Source: Arthrobacter sp. SW1 (GTDB lineage: Bacteria; Actinomycetota; Actinomycetes; Actinomycetales; Micrococcaceae). From it: DNA of 64,000 nt. The DNA lies in the NCBI RefSeq assembly GCF_001766675.1, contig NZ_MJLT01000012.1:62001-126000 (forward strand). Direction: 5' to 3'. The notes under the pieces are model-generated. The model saw only the letters and a list, made by a program, of their open reading frames with translations, had not been told where the DNA came from and did not search any database. Below are positions 57,266 through 64,000 of the stretch, one piece after another. The translations under genes and the position numbers were made by a program. Every line of letters starts with the position of its first letter. Position 1 is the first letter of the stretch.

Positions 57266-58721
57266 GGGTGTCCTGATCGTGGTCGGAGTGGGAGGGGAGG
57301 ACGCGCAGGCCTTGATAGTCGTTGGTCCAGCCGGACACCTGGTCAAGGCGGGCACGCAGCCGGGTGAGCTGTTCGGCCACACGGGCGGGCGCGGTTCCGC
57401 CGAAACCGGAGTGCGCCTCAAGGGCCGCTTCGACCGTCAGCACGGCCTTGACTCCGGGGGTGAGGCGGGGATCAACCGAGGCGAGCTGCTCGTCGCTCAG
57501 GTCACCGTAGTCCAGCCCGTTCTCTTCGCAGAATCTGACCAGGGCGCCGGAGATATGGTGGGCTTCGCTGAACGGAATGTCCTGGCGGGCCAACCAGTCG
57601 GCCACTTCGGTGGCGAGCGTGAAGCCGGCTGTCGCCTGGCGGGTGACTTCCTCGACGTTCACTTCGAAAGTGCGGACCAGGCCGCTCAGGGCCGGCAGCG
57701 CCACCTCGAGGGTTTCGACGGCGTCGAGAACGGCGTTTTTGTCCTCGGCGAGGTCGCGGTTGTAGGCGAGCGGCAGGGACTTGACCGCGGCCATCAGGCC
57801 CATCAGGTCGCCCAGCACGCGGCCGGCCTTGCCGCGGGCGAGTTCGGCGATGTCCGGGTTCTTTTTCTGGGGCATGATCGAGCTGCCGGTGCAGTAGGCA
57901 TCGTCCATGCGGATCCAGCGGAACTGCTGGGAGGCCCAGGAGATGATCTCCTCGCACAGGCGCGAGATGTCGATCAGCGTCAGTGAGCAGACGAACAGGA
58001 ATTCAATCGCGGCGTCGCGGCTCCCGACGGCGTCAATGGAGTTTTCGGCGCTGCTCTCGTAGCCCTGTTCCAGCGCAGCCGTTTCCGGCGTCAGCGCGAA
58101 GGTGGACCCCGCCAGTGCCGCTGCCCCGAGCGGCGAGACGGCGGCGCGGCGGTCCCAGTCCTGGAAACGATGGAGGTCGCGCAGAAGCGGCTGGGCGTGT
58201 GCCAGGAGCTGGTGCCCGAACACCACCGGCTGTGCGGATTGCAGGTGGGTGAATCCGGGAACCGGGGTGTGGAGGTGCTTTTCGGCCTGCCCGGCCAGGG
58301 CCTCGGCCAGTTCGACGATCAAGGCGCTGACGCCGCGGACCTTGTCCCGCATGTAGAGGCGCAGATCGTTGGCTGCCTGGTCATTGCGGGAACGTCCGGC
58401 CCGGATTTTGCCGCCCGTTGGGCCCATGCGTTCGATCAGCAGGCGCTCAAGGAAGGTGTGGACGTCTTCGTCGGCTTCCTGGGGCCGGGCGGTGCCCGCG
58501 GCGACGTCGCGCGCCACGTCATCGATGCTGGAGATGAACAGGCTGAGTTCGGAATCGCTGATGAGTCCGGCACGGTTGAGTTCGCGGACGTGGGCGCGGG
58601 AGCCGTGCAGGTCATACGGCGCCATGGCGAAGTACCGCGGATCGGAACGGGAGAAACGGGCGAGCTCCGGGCTGGACGAGCCGGCAAAGCGGCCGCCCCA
58701 GAGCTTGGTGTTGTCGGTCAT
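57258..58721 (-). CDS. Argininosuccinate lyase-family enzyme (transporter-linked paralogue)
   Basis: A 487-residue fumarase/aspartase-superfamily lyase of the argininosuccinate lyase branch: KLWGGRFAGSSSPELARFSR at the start, GKIRAGRSRNDQAANDLRLY, PGFTHLQSAQPVVFGHQLLA with the acid His, and TGSSIMPQKKNPDIAELARG in the mobile catalytic loop. Family enzymes split an N-succinyl-type compound to fumarate and an amine. It stands in one overlapping operon with an amino-acid importer, under a LacI regulator, not with arginine genes. ATG 58721 has AGGAG 11 bp upstream; ATG 58757 is also in frame. It may be biosynthetic ArgH or, more likely, a catabolic relative such as an EDDS-lyase-like enzyme. Confidence 0.85.
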   Translation of the reverse strand: MTDNTKLWGGRFAGSSSPELARFSRSDPRYFAMAPYDLHGSRAHVRELNRAGLISDSELSLFISSIDDVARDVAAGTARPQEADEDVHTFLERLLIERMGPTGGKIRAGRSRNDQAANDLRLYMRDKVRGVSALIVELAEALAGQAEKHLHTPVPGFTHLQSAQPVVFGHQLLAHAQPLLRDLHRFQDWDRRAAVSPLGAAALAGSTFALTPETAALEQGYESSAENSIDAVGSRDAAIEFLFVCSLTLIDISRLCEEIISWASQQFRWIRMDDAYCTGSSIMPQKKNPDIAELARGKAGRVLGDLMGLMAAVKSLPLAYNRDLAEDKNAVLDAVETLEVALPALSGLVRTFEVNVEEVTRQATAGFTLATEVADWLARQDIPFSEAHHISGALVRFCEENGLDYGDLSDEQLASVDPRLTPGVKAVLTVEAALEAHSGFGGTAPARVAEQLTRLRARLDQVSGWTNDYQGLRVLPSHSDHDQDTHE

Positions 58722-58778
58722 CGGGGGAGGGCTCCTAGAGGGGGCTGCGTATGACATGAGTCACTGGGAATAAACAGA

Positions 58779-58808
58779 AGTATTTCTTTGGTAAACCGGC
58801 AAAGTCAA
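58779..58808 (-). promoter_or_regulatory. Predicted promoter of the lyase-ABC operon
   Basis: On the minus strand TTGACT (58808-58803) and AATACT (58784-58779) are 18 bp apart, with the start codon about 50 bp beyond the expected transcription start. This is the best promoter in the 58722-59075 gap (354 bp), which otherwise holds the operator array and a hairpin (58872-58897, arms GACTTCCGCG and CGCGAAAGTC). Confidence 0.55.
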
Positions 58809-58904
58809 TGGGCTGTGGAATTAATTGGAGGCCGGCGAGAATTTTCGAGTCATCGCTCCCGGTTTCGCCTGGACTTCCGCGGAATCTCGCGAAAGTCGAC
58901 CTTT

Positions 58905-58986
58905 GGATACCGGTATCCGGGTCCGTAACAAATTGCCCGGATACCGGTGTCTTAGGCGAGATTAGCAATGCCAGACACCGGTATCC
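58905..58986. promoter_or_regulatory. Array of three phased LacI-type operators
   Basis: O1 GGATACCGGTATCC (58905-58918) is a perfect palindrome; O2 GGATACCGGTGTCT (58939-58952) and O3 AGACACCGGTATCC (58973-58986) are near-perfect. Their centres are exactly 34 bp apart each time. The central CG fits a LacI protein; the regulator gene begins just beyond, and a fourth copy precedes it at 60186-60199. The array lies about 140-210 bp upstream of the expected transcription start of the lyase operon. Confidence 0.85.
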
Positions 58987-59075
58987 AATGCCGGTCCAGC
59001 ATCCGGAAGCCGGCTGTCAGGGGGCACGGCGAAGCCCCGGCCGGCGCCTGCCAGGCGGGGTGGAGAAAGGGCCTG

Positions 59076-60143
59076 CTATGCCGTTGCAGACAGGGCGGGA
59101 GCCGCCACGGAGTCCCGGCGCATGAAGGTCGATTCCAGGACGTGGGAAGTCCCGGCAGGTCCCTCACCGTTGGTGCGGGCAAGCAGGATTTCTGCGGCGC
59201 GTTCGCCGATCCGGTATGCGGGCAGCGCGACGGCGGTTACCGCAGGGGCGCTCACGGTCATCCATTCGGCATCGTCCAGGCTTACGAAGGACATGTCCTC
59301 CGGGATCCGGAGCCCGGCTTCCCGCAGTGCCTGGAAGGACGGCAGGGCCAAGCGGTTGTAGGACACGATCAAGGCGGTGGGCCGGTCCGGGCGCCCAAGC
59401 ATGCGCCGGAGCACGTCACGCGCGGCCTCGGGATTCATGGCTCCGGGAAGGAACTCGTAACGGATCCCCGCGTCCCGGGCGGTGTCCCGGATGGCACGGA
59501 CCTTGTCCGCAATCGTGGAGATCGGCAACGGATCGCCGGCCTCCAGTTGCTCCGGCGACTTGGTGGTGCCCGCGATGAACGCCACGCTCTTGTGGCCTTC
59601 CTCGATGAGGTGCCGCATCACGGCGCAGGTATCGGCATAGTTGTCCGTGCCCACCCAGTCTGCAGGGACGTTGTCCGGCCTGCGGTCCAGGAGCACCAGC
59701 GGGCGGCCCATCTTCACCACGTCCAGGAGGTGGGAGGTGTCCACCCGGGAGGAGGCCGCGATGATCAGCCCGTCCACCCGCTTGTCCAGGAAAACGTCCA
59801 CGGCGTCACGCTCGGCCGCAACGGCCTCCCCGGTGTTCGCCAGGATCACGTCATAGCCGCCCCGCTTGGCTGCCGCCGTGATTCCCTGGACGGCCTGGGC
59901 GAAGTAGGGGTTTTCGATGTCGCTGACCACCACGCCAATGGTGTTCGAGCGGCCCGAACTGACGCTGCGGGCCAAGGCGTTGCCACGGTAGCCGAGGGTT
60001 TCCGCCGCAGCCGCAACCATCGCCGCGAGCTCCGCGTTCACGGAACCATAACCGCCCAGGACGCGGGCCGCCGTCGAACGCGAAACCCCGGCGAGCCGGG
60101 CCACATCAAGCAGGGTGGCCGCACGGCGGCTGGAGGGGACCAT
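59076..60143 (-). CDS. LacI-family regulator of the lyase-ABC operon
   Basis: A 355-residue repressor. HTH: TLLDVARLAGVSRSTAARVL (about residues 11-30); the recognition helix has STAAR instead of the common TVSR. The effector domain includes IGVVVSDIENPYFAQAVQGI, KRVDGLIIAASSRV and MSFVSLDDAEWMTVSAPAVT. TAGATT is 6 bp before ATG 60143 and there is no ribosome site, so the mRNA is likely leaderless. The palindromes CCGG-centred at O1-O4 are its probable sites. Confidence 0.9.
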   Translation of the reverse strand: MVPSSRRAATLLDVARLAGVSRSTAARVLGGYGSVNAELAAMVAAAAETLGYRGNALARSVSSGRSNTIGVVVSDIENPYFAQAVQGITAAAKRGGYDVILANTGEAVAAERDAVDVFLDKRVDGLIIAASSRVDTSHLLDVVKMGRPLVLLDRRPDNVPADWVGTDNYADTCAVMRHLIEEGHKSVAFIAGTTKSPEQLEAGDPLPISTIADKVRAIRDTARDAGIRYEFLPGAMNPEAARDVLRRMLGRPDRPTALIVSYNRLALPSFQALREAGLRIPEDMSFVSLDDAEWMTVSAPAVTAVALPAYRIGERAAEILLARTNGEGPAGTSHVLESTFMRRDSVAAPALSATA

Positions 60144-60185
60144 AAGGGAAATCTACAACAAAGCGGCCGCGCGGATGACCGTGTG

Positions 60186-60199
60186 TGACACCGGTATCC
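60186..60199. promoter_or_regulatory. Fourth operator, upstream of the LacI gene
   Basis: TGACACCGGTATCC differs from O3 only at the first base. It is 43-56 bp upstream of the regulator start codon and so would lie beside its -35 region, fitting autoregulation. Confidence 0.75.
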
Positions 60200-60210
60200 G
60201 ATGGGTGGTT

Positions 60211-60888
60211 TTACGCGGCGGTGGAGCGCAGTGCCGCAAGCTCCGCGGCACTCAATCCGGCTTCCCGCAAATAGTCCGCGGCGCTGCCGAATTCCTGCTC
60301 GAAAGCGGCCAGGAAATGCCGGATGGCGGCCTCGGGCGACTGCAGCAGCAACTGCGCCGGGTTGAAGGCTTCCGCCGGGAGGGCGGGCACCGCCCGGCCC
60401 CAGGTCTCGGCCATGACCGCGAGCAATTGCGGCAGGGCCGAGGTGGTGGCGATGTAGTCAGCTACCACCGCTTCAGGGTCGGTGCCGGCTGCCAGCAGTG
60501 CCAACGCCGCGACGACTCCGGTGCGGTCCTTGCCAAGCGAACAATGCACAAACACCGGGCCGTCCACCGCCGGCCGCAGCGATGCCGCCACCCAGGCGGG
60601 CCCCTGCCGGACCCAGCTCAGATAGAGCTCGCCGAGCTCCTCGGCGGTGCCCACCGGCGGCAGCCCGGCAGGTGCGGGGTCGAACGGGTTCTCCAGGAGC
60701 TCGACGCCGTTGCCCGCCGCGAGCTGCCATGGCAGCAGCTCGCGTTCCCGGCTGCTGCGCAGGTCCACGACGGTGCGGATGCCGTACCGTGACAGGAAAT
60801 CCGTGGTGCCGGCAGCGTCCAGGCCGAAAGGCTGGCTCCCACGGAGGAGCCTTCCTCCCAGCAATGGCCGCAGGTTGAGCACCGCCAT
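60211..60888 (-). CDS. Tyrosine-protein phosphatase (MptpB-like)
   Basis: A 225-residue protein phosphatase of the Y_phosphatase3 family. The active-site loop is VFVHCSLGKDRTGVVAALAL, a C-X5-R signature with the extra Lys-Asp seen in Mycobacterium MptpB and triple-specificity enzymes. The general-acid region is IRTVVDLRSSRERELLPW. AGGAAGGCCAGGCC precedes ATG 60888. It lies 12 bp after the HAD phosphatase and is likely cotranscribed with it. Confidence 0.88.
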   Translation of the reverse strand: MAVLNLRPLLGGRLLRGSQPFGLDAAGTTDFLSRYGIRTVVDLRSSRERELLPWQLAAGNGVELLENPFDPAPAGLPPVGTAEELGELYLSWVRQGPAWVAASLRPAVDGPVFVHCSLGKDRTGVVAALALLAAGTDPEAVVADYIATTSALPQLLAVMAETWGRAVPALPAEAFNPAQLLLQSPEAAIRHFLAAFEQEFGSAADYLREAGLSAAELAALRSTAA

Positions 60889-60900
60889 GGCCTGGCCTTC

Positions 60901-61731
60901 CTAGATCTGTTCCTTGAGCTCCGCCACCGAGGACAGGACCTGGTTGGGACGGAACGGGAAGGACGCGATTTCCTCGCGCTGGGTAATGCCGCTGAGGACC
61001 AGCACGGTGTGCAGGCCGGCTTCCATGCCCGCCACGATGTCGGTGTCCATGCGGTCGCCGATCATGGCCGTGGTTTCGGAGTGGGCATCGATCCGGTTCA
61101 TCGCGGAACGGAACATCATCGGGTTGGGCTTGCCCACGATGTAGGGCTCCCGGCCGGTGGCTTTGGTGATCATCGCGGCAATGGCGCCGGTGGCGGGCAT
61201 CGGCCCGTCCTGGGACGGGCCCGTGGCATCCGGGTTGGTTGCGATGAAACGGGCGCCGGCTAGGATCAGGCGCACAGCGGTGGTGATTGCCTCAAAGGAG
61301 TAGGTGCGCGTTTCGCCGAGCACCACGAAGTCGGGGTTCTGGTCGGTGAGGATGAAGCCGGCCTCGTGCAGCGCCGTCGTCAGTCCCGCCTCGCCGATTG
61401 TGTACGCGCGGTTGCCGGAACCGGAACCTTCCACCTGGTCCTTCAGGAACTGGGCGGTGGCCAGGGCCGAGGTCCAGATGTTCTCCTCCGGGACCTCCAG
61501 GCCGGAAGAGCTGAGGCGGGCGGCGAGGTCCCGCGGCGTGAAGATCGAATTGTTGGTCAGCACGAGGAAGCGCTTGGACGTGTCCACCCAGCGCTGGATC
61601 AGTTCGGAAGCGCCCGGAATGGCCTGGTTCTCATGGACCAGGACACCGTCCATGTCCGTGAGCCAGCATTCGATCTCACGGTCGTGCCGGTAGTTGGTGG
61701 ACTTCTTCGGTTCCTCGCTTGCGTTCGCCAT
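60901..61731 (-). CDS. HAD-IIA phosphatase (NagD-like)
   Basis: A 276-residue haloacid-dehalogenase-type phosphatase. Motif I is CWLTDMDGVLVHENQAIPGA, motif II VLTNNS, motif III Lys in YIVGKPNPMMFRSAM and motif IV MIGDRMDTDIVAGMEAGL. The cap is of the C2a type. GGAGGAAAAGC precedes ATG 61731; the ATG at 61749 lacks a site. NagD enzymes remove phosphate from nucleotides or sugar phosphates. First of a two-gene unit with the tyrosine phosphatase. Confidence 0.92.
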   Translation of the reverse strand: MANASEEPKKSTNYRHDREIECWLTDMDGVLVHENQAIPGASELIQRWVDTSKRFLVLTNNSIFTPRDLAARLSSSGLEVPEENIWTSALATAQFLKDQVEGSGSGNRAYTIGEAGLTTALHEAGFILTDQNPDFVVLGETRTYSFEAITTAVRLILAGARFIATNPDATGPSQDGPMPATGAIAAMITKATGREPYIVGKPNPMMFRSAMNRIDAHSETTAMIGDRMDTDIVAGMEAGLHTVLVLSGITQREEIASFPFRPNQVLSSVAELKEQI

Positions 61732-61927
61732 GCTTTTCCTCCGGGTCATTGGCAGATTCCTGCCCCAAGTCTTTCATTCCGCGGGAGGGTAGAGGTACCC
61801 ATGACGGAGGGTGAAACATACCGGCTGACTCCTCTAGGCTGGTGCCTGTCGTGCGGGGGACACGCGCCGGTCCGCGGTCCTGCCTCCAAGCCCTGATCCG
61901 CAAGGATCGCCCCGAAAGGATCGTCCG

Positions 61928-63073
61928 ATGACCACCAATAACGGTGACGGCACCCACGGAGCTCCCCAGTGGCCGGGGCAGCAGCCGCTCCAGGGCCCTC
62001 CGCCCCAGTACCAGCCCGGCCAGTATCAGCCCGGCCAGTACCCCGTTCAACCGGGCCAGTACCAGCCGGGCCAGTATGCCCAGCCGCAGGCGCCGTACCC
62101 TGTTCAACCGGGCCAGTACCAGCCAACCCAGTACCAGCCCGGCCAATATCAGCCGAACCAGTCCGCCCACCCCGACGACCTGGTCGAGGAGACCGTGCAC
62201 CGCTACCCGGAACCGGTGGCCCAGCCGGCGCCCGTACCGCCGCCCGCGCAGCCTTCCAGCGGCAAGACCCTGGCCATCGTGATCGGCTCGGTTGCGGCAC
62301 TGGTGGCGATCGCCCTGGTGGTGGTCTTCGTATGGATCGTGCCGTCCTTCACCAAGGCGCCCGCCACTCCCGGCCCCGCCGCGGGCGGAACATCCGCGGC
62401 TCCGGCGGATCCGCCGTCGGGAGCTGCTCCGTCCTCCAGCATCCCCGCGGACGCCATTCCGCTGCCGCCCGGCTGGGAGCAGTTGCAGGGCCCCGCCAAC
62501 GTCCCGGCCGACGGCGACCCCGCCTTCGCGAAGTTCGTCACCGGGGAATCGTCTTTCCAGAGGCTGAAGGACTGGAGCTACGACGGCACCTTCGGCATCT
62601 CCAAGGACCCGGCCACCGGCAAGGAACTGCAGCAGGTGGCGCAGGGAACCGAGGAGAAGGACGCTGACGGTATTTCCCTGGCGTTCTCCTTCTTCGCCGA
62701 GAGTGAGGAAGGCAAGTACGGCAAGGATCCGGCGAAGGTGAAGGCCGCCATCCGGGCCACGCAGGCCAAGCTCGCCGCCATCCCGGCCGCGGAACTGCCC
62801 AAGCACCTGGTGGGCCACAAGTGCGCCTCCGACTTCAATGCCTCCAAGCCTGCCATCCGTGAATTCCGCCGGGGGATCGCTGTGGTTCTGCCGTTTACCT
62901 GCAAGACGGCGGCCGGGAACGACATCCAGGCCGTGAACCTGTTCTCAGTGACGCCATGGGGCACGCCGCAGATGATGGGCGTCAGCGGTCACCAGAGCTA
63001 TTGGGACGCCCACCCCGGCGTCTTCGCCAAGCTGGCCAACAGCTACCGTGTCAACAAGTGGAAGCTGGGCTGA
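61928..63073 (+). CDS. Membrane protein with Gln/Pro/Tyr tandem repeats
   Basis: A 381-residue protein. Residues 25-80 are tandem variants of YQPGQ (about ten units, DNA period 15 bp at 62005-62162). One transmembrane helix follows (LAIVIGSVAALVAIALVVVF), then a Pro/Ala linker and an outside domain of about 210 residues with no motif known to me (ESSFQRLKDWSYDGTFGISK; GISLAFSFFAESEEGKYGKD; HLVGHKCASDFNASKPAIRE). The layout cytoplasmic repeat, single helix, outside domain is common in actinobacterial wall or secretion-linked proteins. Function unknown. Confidence 0.8.
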   Translation: MTTNNGDGTHGAPQWPGQQPLQGPPPQYQPGQYQPGQYPVQPGQYQPGQYAQPQAPYPVQPGQYQPTQYQPGQYQPNQSAHPDDLVEETVHRYPEPVAQPAPVPPPAQPSSGKTLAIVIGSVAALVAIALVVVFVWIVPSFTKAPATPGPAAGGTSAAPADPPSGAAPSSSIPADAIPLPPGWEQLQGPANVPADGDPAFAKFVTGESSFQRLKDWSYDGTFGISKDPATGKELQQVAQGTEEKDADGISLAFSFFAESEEGKYGKDPAKVKAAIRATQAKLAAIPAAELPKHLVGHKCASDFNASKPAIREFRRGIAVVLPFTCKTAAGNDIQAVNLFSVTPWGTPQMMGVSGHQSYWDAHPGVFAKLANSYRVNKWKLG

Positions 63074-63088
63074 CGCTAGGCTTGGGTG

Positions 63089-63733
63089 GTGAGCGAAGAA
63101 CTGCCTGAGACGCCCGTTGCGGAGGTCGGAGTCGGCCCGTGGGAGGGCCCTTGGCCGGAGGGCGACCACTGGGATCCGGACCTGCTGGCCGACGGCGACC
63201 GCCGGAATGTCGTGGACAAATACCGGTACTGGAAGCACGAGGCGATCGTCGCGGACCTGGATTCACGCCGGCACGACTTCCATATCGCCATCGAAAACTG
63301 GCAGCACGACCTCAACATCGGCACCGTGGTGCGCACCGCGAATGCCTTCCTCGCCAAGGAGGTCCATATCATCGGCCGACGCCGGTGGAACCGCCGGGGC
63401 GCCATGGTCACCGACCGCTACCAGCACGTCCGCCACCACCCCACCGTTGAGGACTTTGTCGCCTGGGCGCAGGGGGAGGGGCTGGCGATCATCGGCATCG
63501 ACATCTTCCCGGACTCGGTGCAACTGGAAAACTACGACCTTCCGCGGAACTGCGTGCTGGTGTTCGGCCAGGAGGGCCCCGGCCTGACTCCCGAGGTGCA
63601 CGATGCCGCCGTCGCCACCTTGTCGATCGAGCAGTACGGCTCCACGCGGTCCATCAACGCTGCCTCGGCCGCGGCCATTGCCATGCACGCGTGGATCCGG
63701 CGGCACAACTTCGGCCAGCGCGTCACGGGCTGA
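63089..63733 (+). CDS. TrmH/SpoU-family RNA methyltransferase
   Basis: A 214-residue SPOUT methyltransferase. Motif 1 is LNIGTVVRTANAFLAKEVHI, motif 2 NCVLVFGQEGPGLTPEVHDA and motif 3 LSIEQYGSTRSINAASAAAI, which together form the knotted SAM site. It likely makes a 2'-O-methylation in tRNA or rRNA. TAGGCT lies 6 bp before GTG 63089, so a leaderless start is favoured over GTG 63086. The GC-rich hairpins after the stop (63749-63792) may end the transcript. Confidence 0.92.
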   Translation: MSEELPETPVAEVGVGPWEGPWPEGDHWDPDLLADGDRRNVVDKYRYWKHEAIVADLDSRRHDFHIAIENWQHDLNIGTVVRTANAFLAKEVHIIGRRRWNRRGAMVTDRYQHVRHHPTVEDFVAWAQGEGLAIIGIDIFPDSVQLENYDLPRNCVLVFGQEGPGLTPEVHDAAVATLSIEQYGSTRSINAASAAAIAMHAWIRRHNFGQRVTG

Positions 63734-63888
63734 GCGCTTCGGCACCGGGGCGGCGCCCGGGAGACGCCGGGACGGCGCCGGGGGCGTCCGAAAAAAGACC
63801 GACGGAACCCTAGGCCTGAAAGTTACCCGCCAGTAGCATGTGGCGTGGGCCGCGCTCATCGGAGAGCACGGCATTGACTGGAGGTTCA

Positions 63889-64000
63889 ATGAAGCGCCGT
63901 CCTGCCCGTACCTTGTCAGCACTTGTCTTGGCCTTGGCCGTCACCGCGGGTGGTGTTGCAGCCGGCGCCGCCCCTTCCGCGCATGCCGCTCCCTTGCTTG
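63889..64000 (+). CDS. Secreted protein, N-terminal fragment
   Basis: ATG 63889 after GACTGGAGGTTCA starts a frame that runs off the right edge. The 37 visible residues are a Sec signal peptide: basic KRRPARTLSALVLALAVTAG, then a small-residue stretch and probable cleavage at AHA-A. The mature protein is not in the window. Confidence 0.75.
   Translation, partial: MKRRPARTLSALVLALAVTAGGVAAGAAPSAHAAPLL

Noticed and set aside
61928..62165. CRISPR-like repetition
   Set aside because: The repeats are short, contiguous and in frame with a coding sequence; there are no spacers and no cas genes.

Overview
The window is high-GC, densely coded DNA with short intergenic gaps, many GTG/TTG starts and several probable leaderless genes. 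Gene content (Asp23/Gls24-AmaP operon, many LacI regulators, an HbpS-type three-component set, a gamma-glutamylation amine pathway) points to a soil actinobacterium of the Micrococcaceae, most likely Arthrobacter, Paenarthrobacter or Pseudarthrobacter. The genus is inferred from protein character, not from a marker gene. I see no rRNA, CRISPR array, transposase or prophage gene.

Layout. 1-4.2 kb: a LacI regulator with a probable autoregulatory operator, a PfkB sugar kinase, an aldo/keto reductase and a DMT exporter. 4.4-4.85 kb: tRNA-Glu, tRNA-Asp, tRNA-Phe and a terminator. 4.9-9.1 kb: a GNAT enzyme, a lipoprotein, the five-gene Asp23/Gls24 envelope-stress operon and an 82-residue protein made largely of 11-residue repeats. 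9.3-16.5 kb: a sugar or polyol ABC importer without its own ATPase, a LacI regulator, a polyol dehydrogenase and a DeoR regulator. 16.6-19.5 kb: a conserved unknown, exodeoxyribonuclease III and an Old Yellow Enzyme. 19.5-20.6 kb: a small membrane protein flanked by two copies of a ~110-bp direct repeat. 20.7-24.0 kb: response regulator, sensor kinase and a divergent HbpS-like secreted protein, then an ankyrin lipoprotein.

24.1-31.6 kb: an MFS transporter with an amidohydrolase, then a divergent operon for distal valine/isobutyrate degradation (mmsA, 3-hydroxyisobutyryl-CoA hydrolase, mmsB, enoyl-CoA hydratase). 31.8-37.2 kb: RibD-C reductase, lipoprotein, an ECF41-type sigma factor with its AhpD-like partner, a TenA_E protein, and a cysteine hydrolase divergent from a GlxA-like regulator across a perfect 12-bp-arm palindrome. 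37.3-42.9 kb: MarR regulator with acyl-CoA synthetase, and a glycosyltransferase with a glycogen-debranching-type hydrolase.

43.1-49.9 kb is the most interesting functional block: ethanolamine-type permease, GS-like gamma-glutamylamine synthetase, class-I gamma-glutamyl hydrolase, aldehyde dehydrogenase and SDR dehydrogenase in one direction, with a divergent FadR-type regulator. Read together they give a full route from ethanolamine to glutamate plus glycine through gamma-glutamylated intermediates, without a microcompartment. 49.9-54.6 kb: nadE, a membrane protease homologue, pyrE, a metallophosphoesterase and an alpha/beta hydrolase.

54.7-60.2 kb: a polar amino-acid ABC importer fused by overlapping genes to an argininosuccinate-lyase-family enzyme, with a LacI regulator and four copies of one palindromic operator; three of them are spaced exactly 34 bp apart. 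60.2-64.0 kb: a tyrosine phosphatase, a HAD-IIA phosphatase, a Pro/Gln/Tyr-repeat membrane protein, a SpoU-type RNA methyltransferase and the start of a secreted protein.
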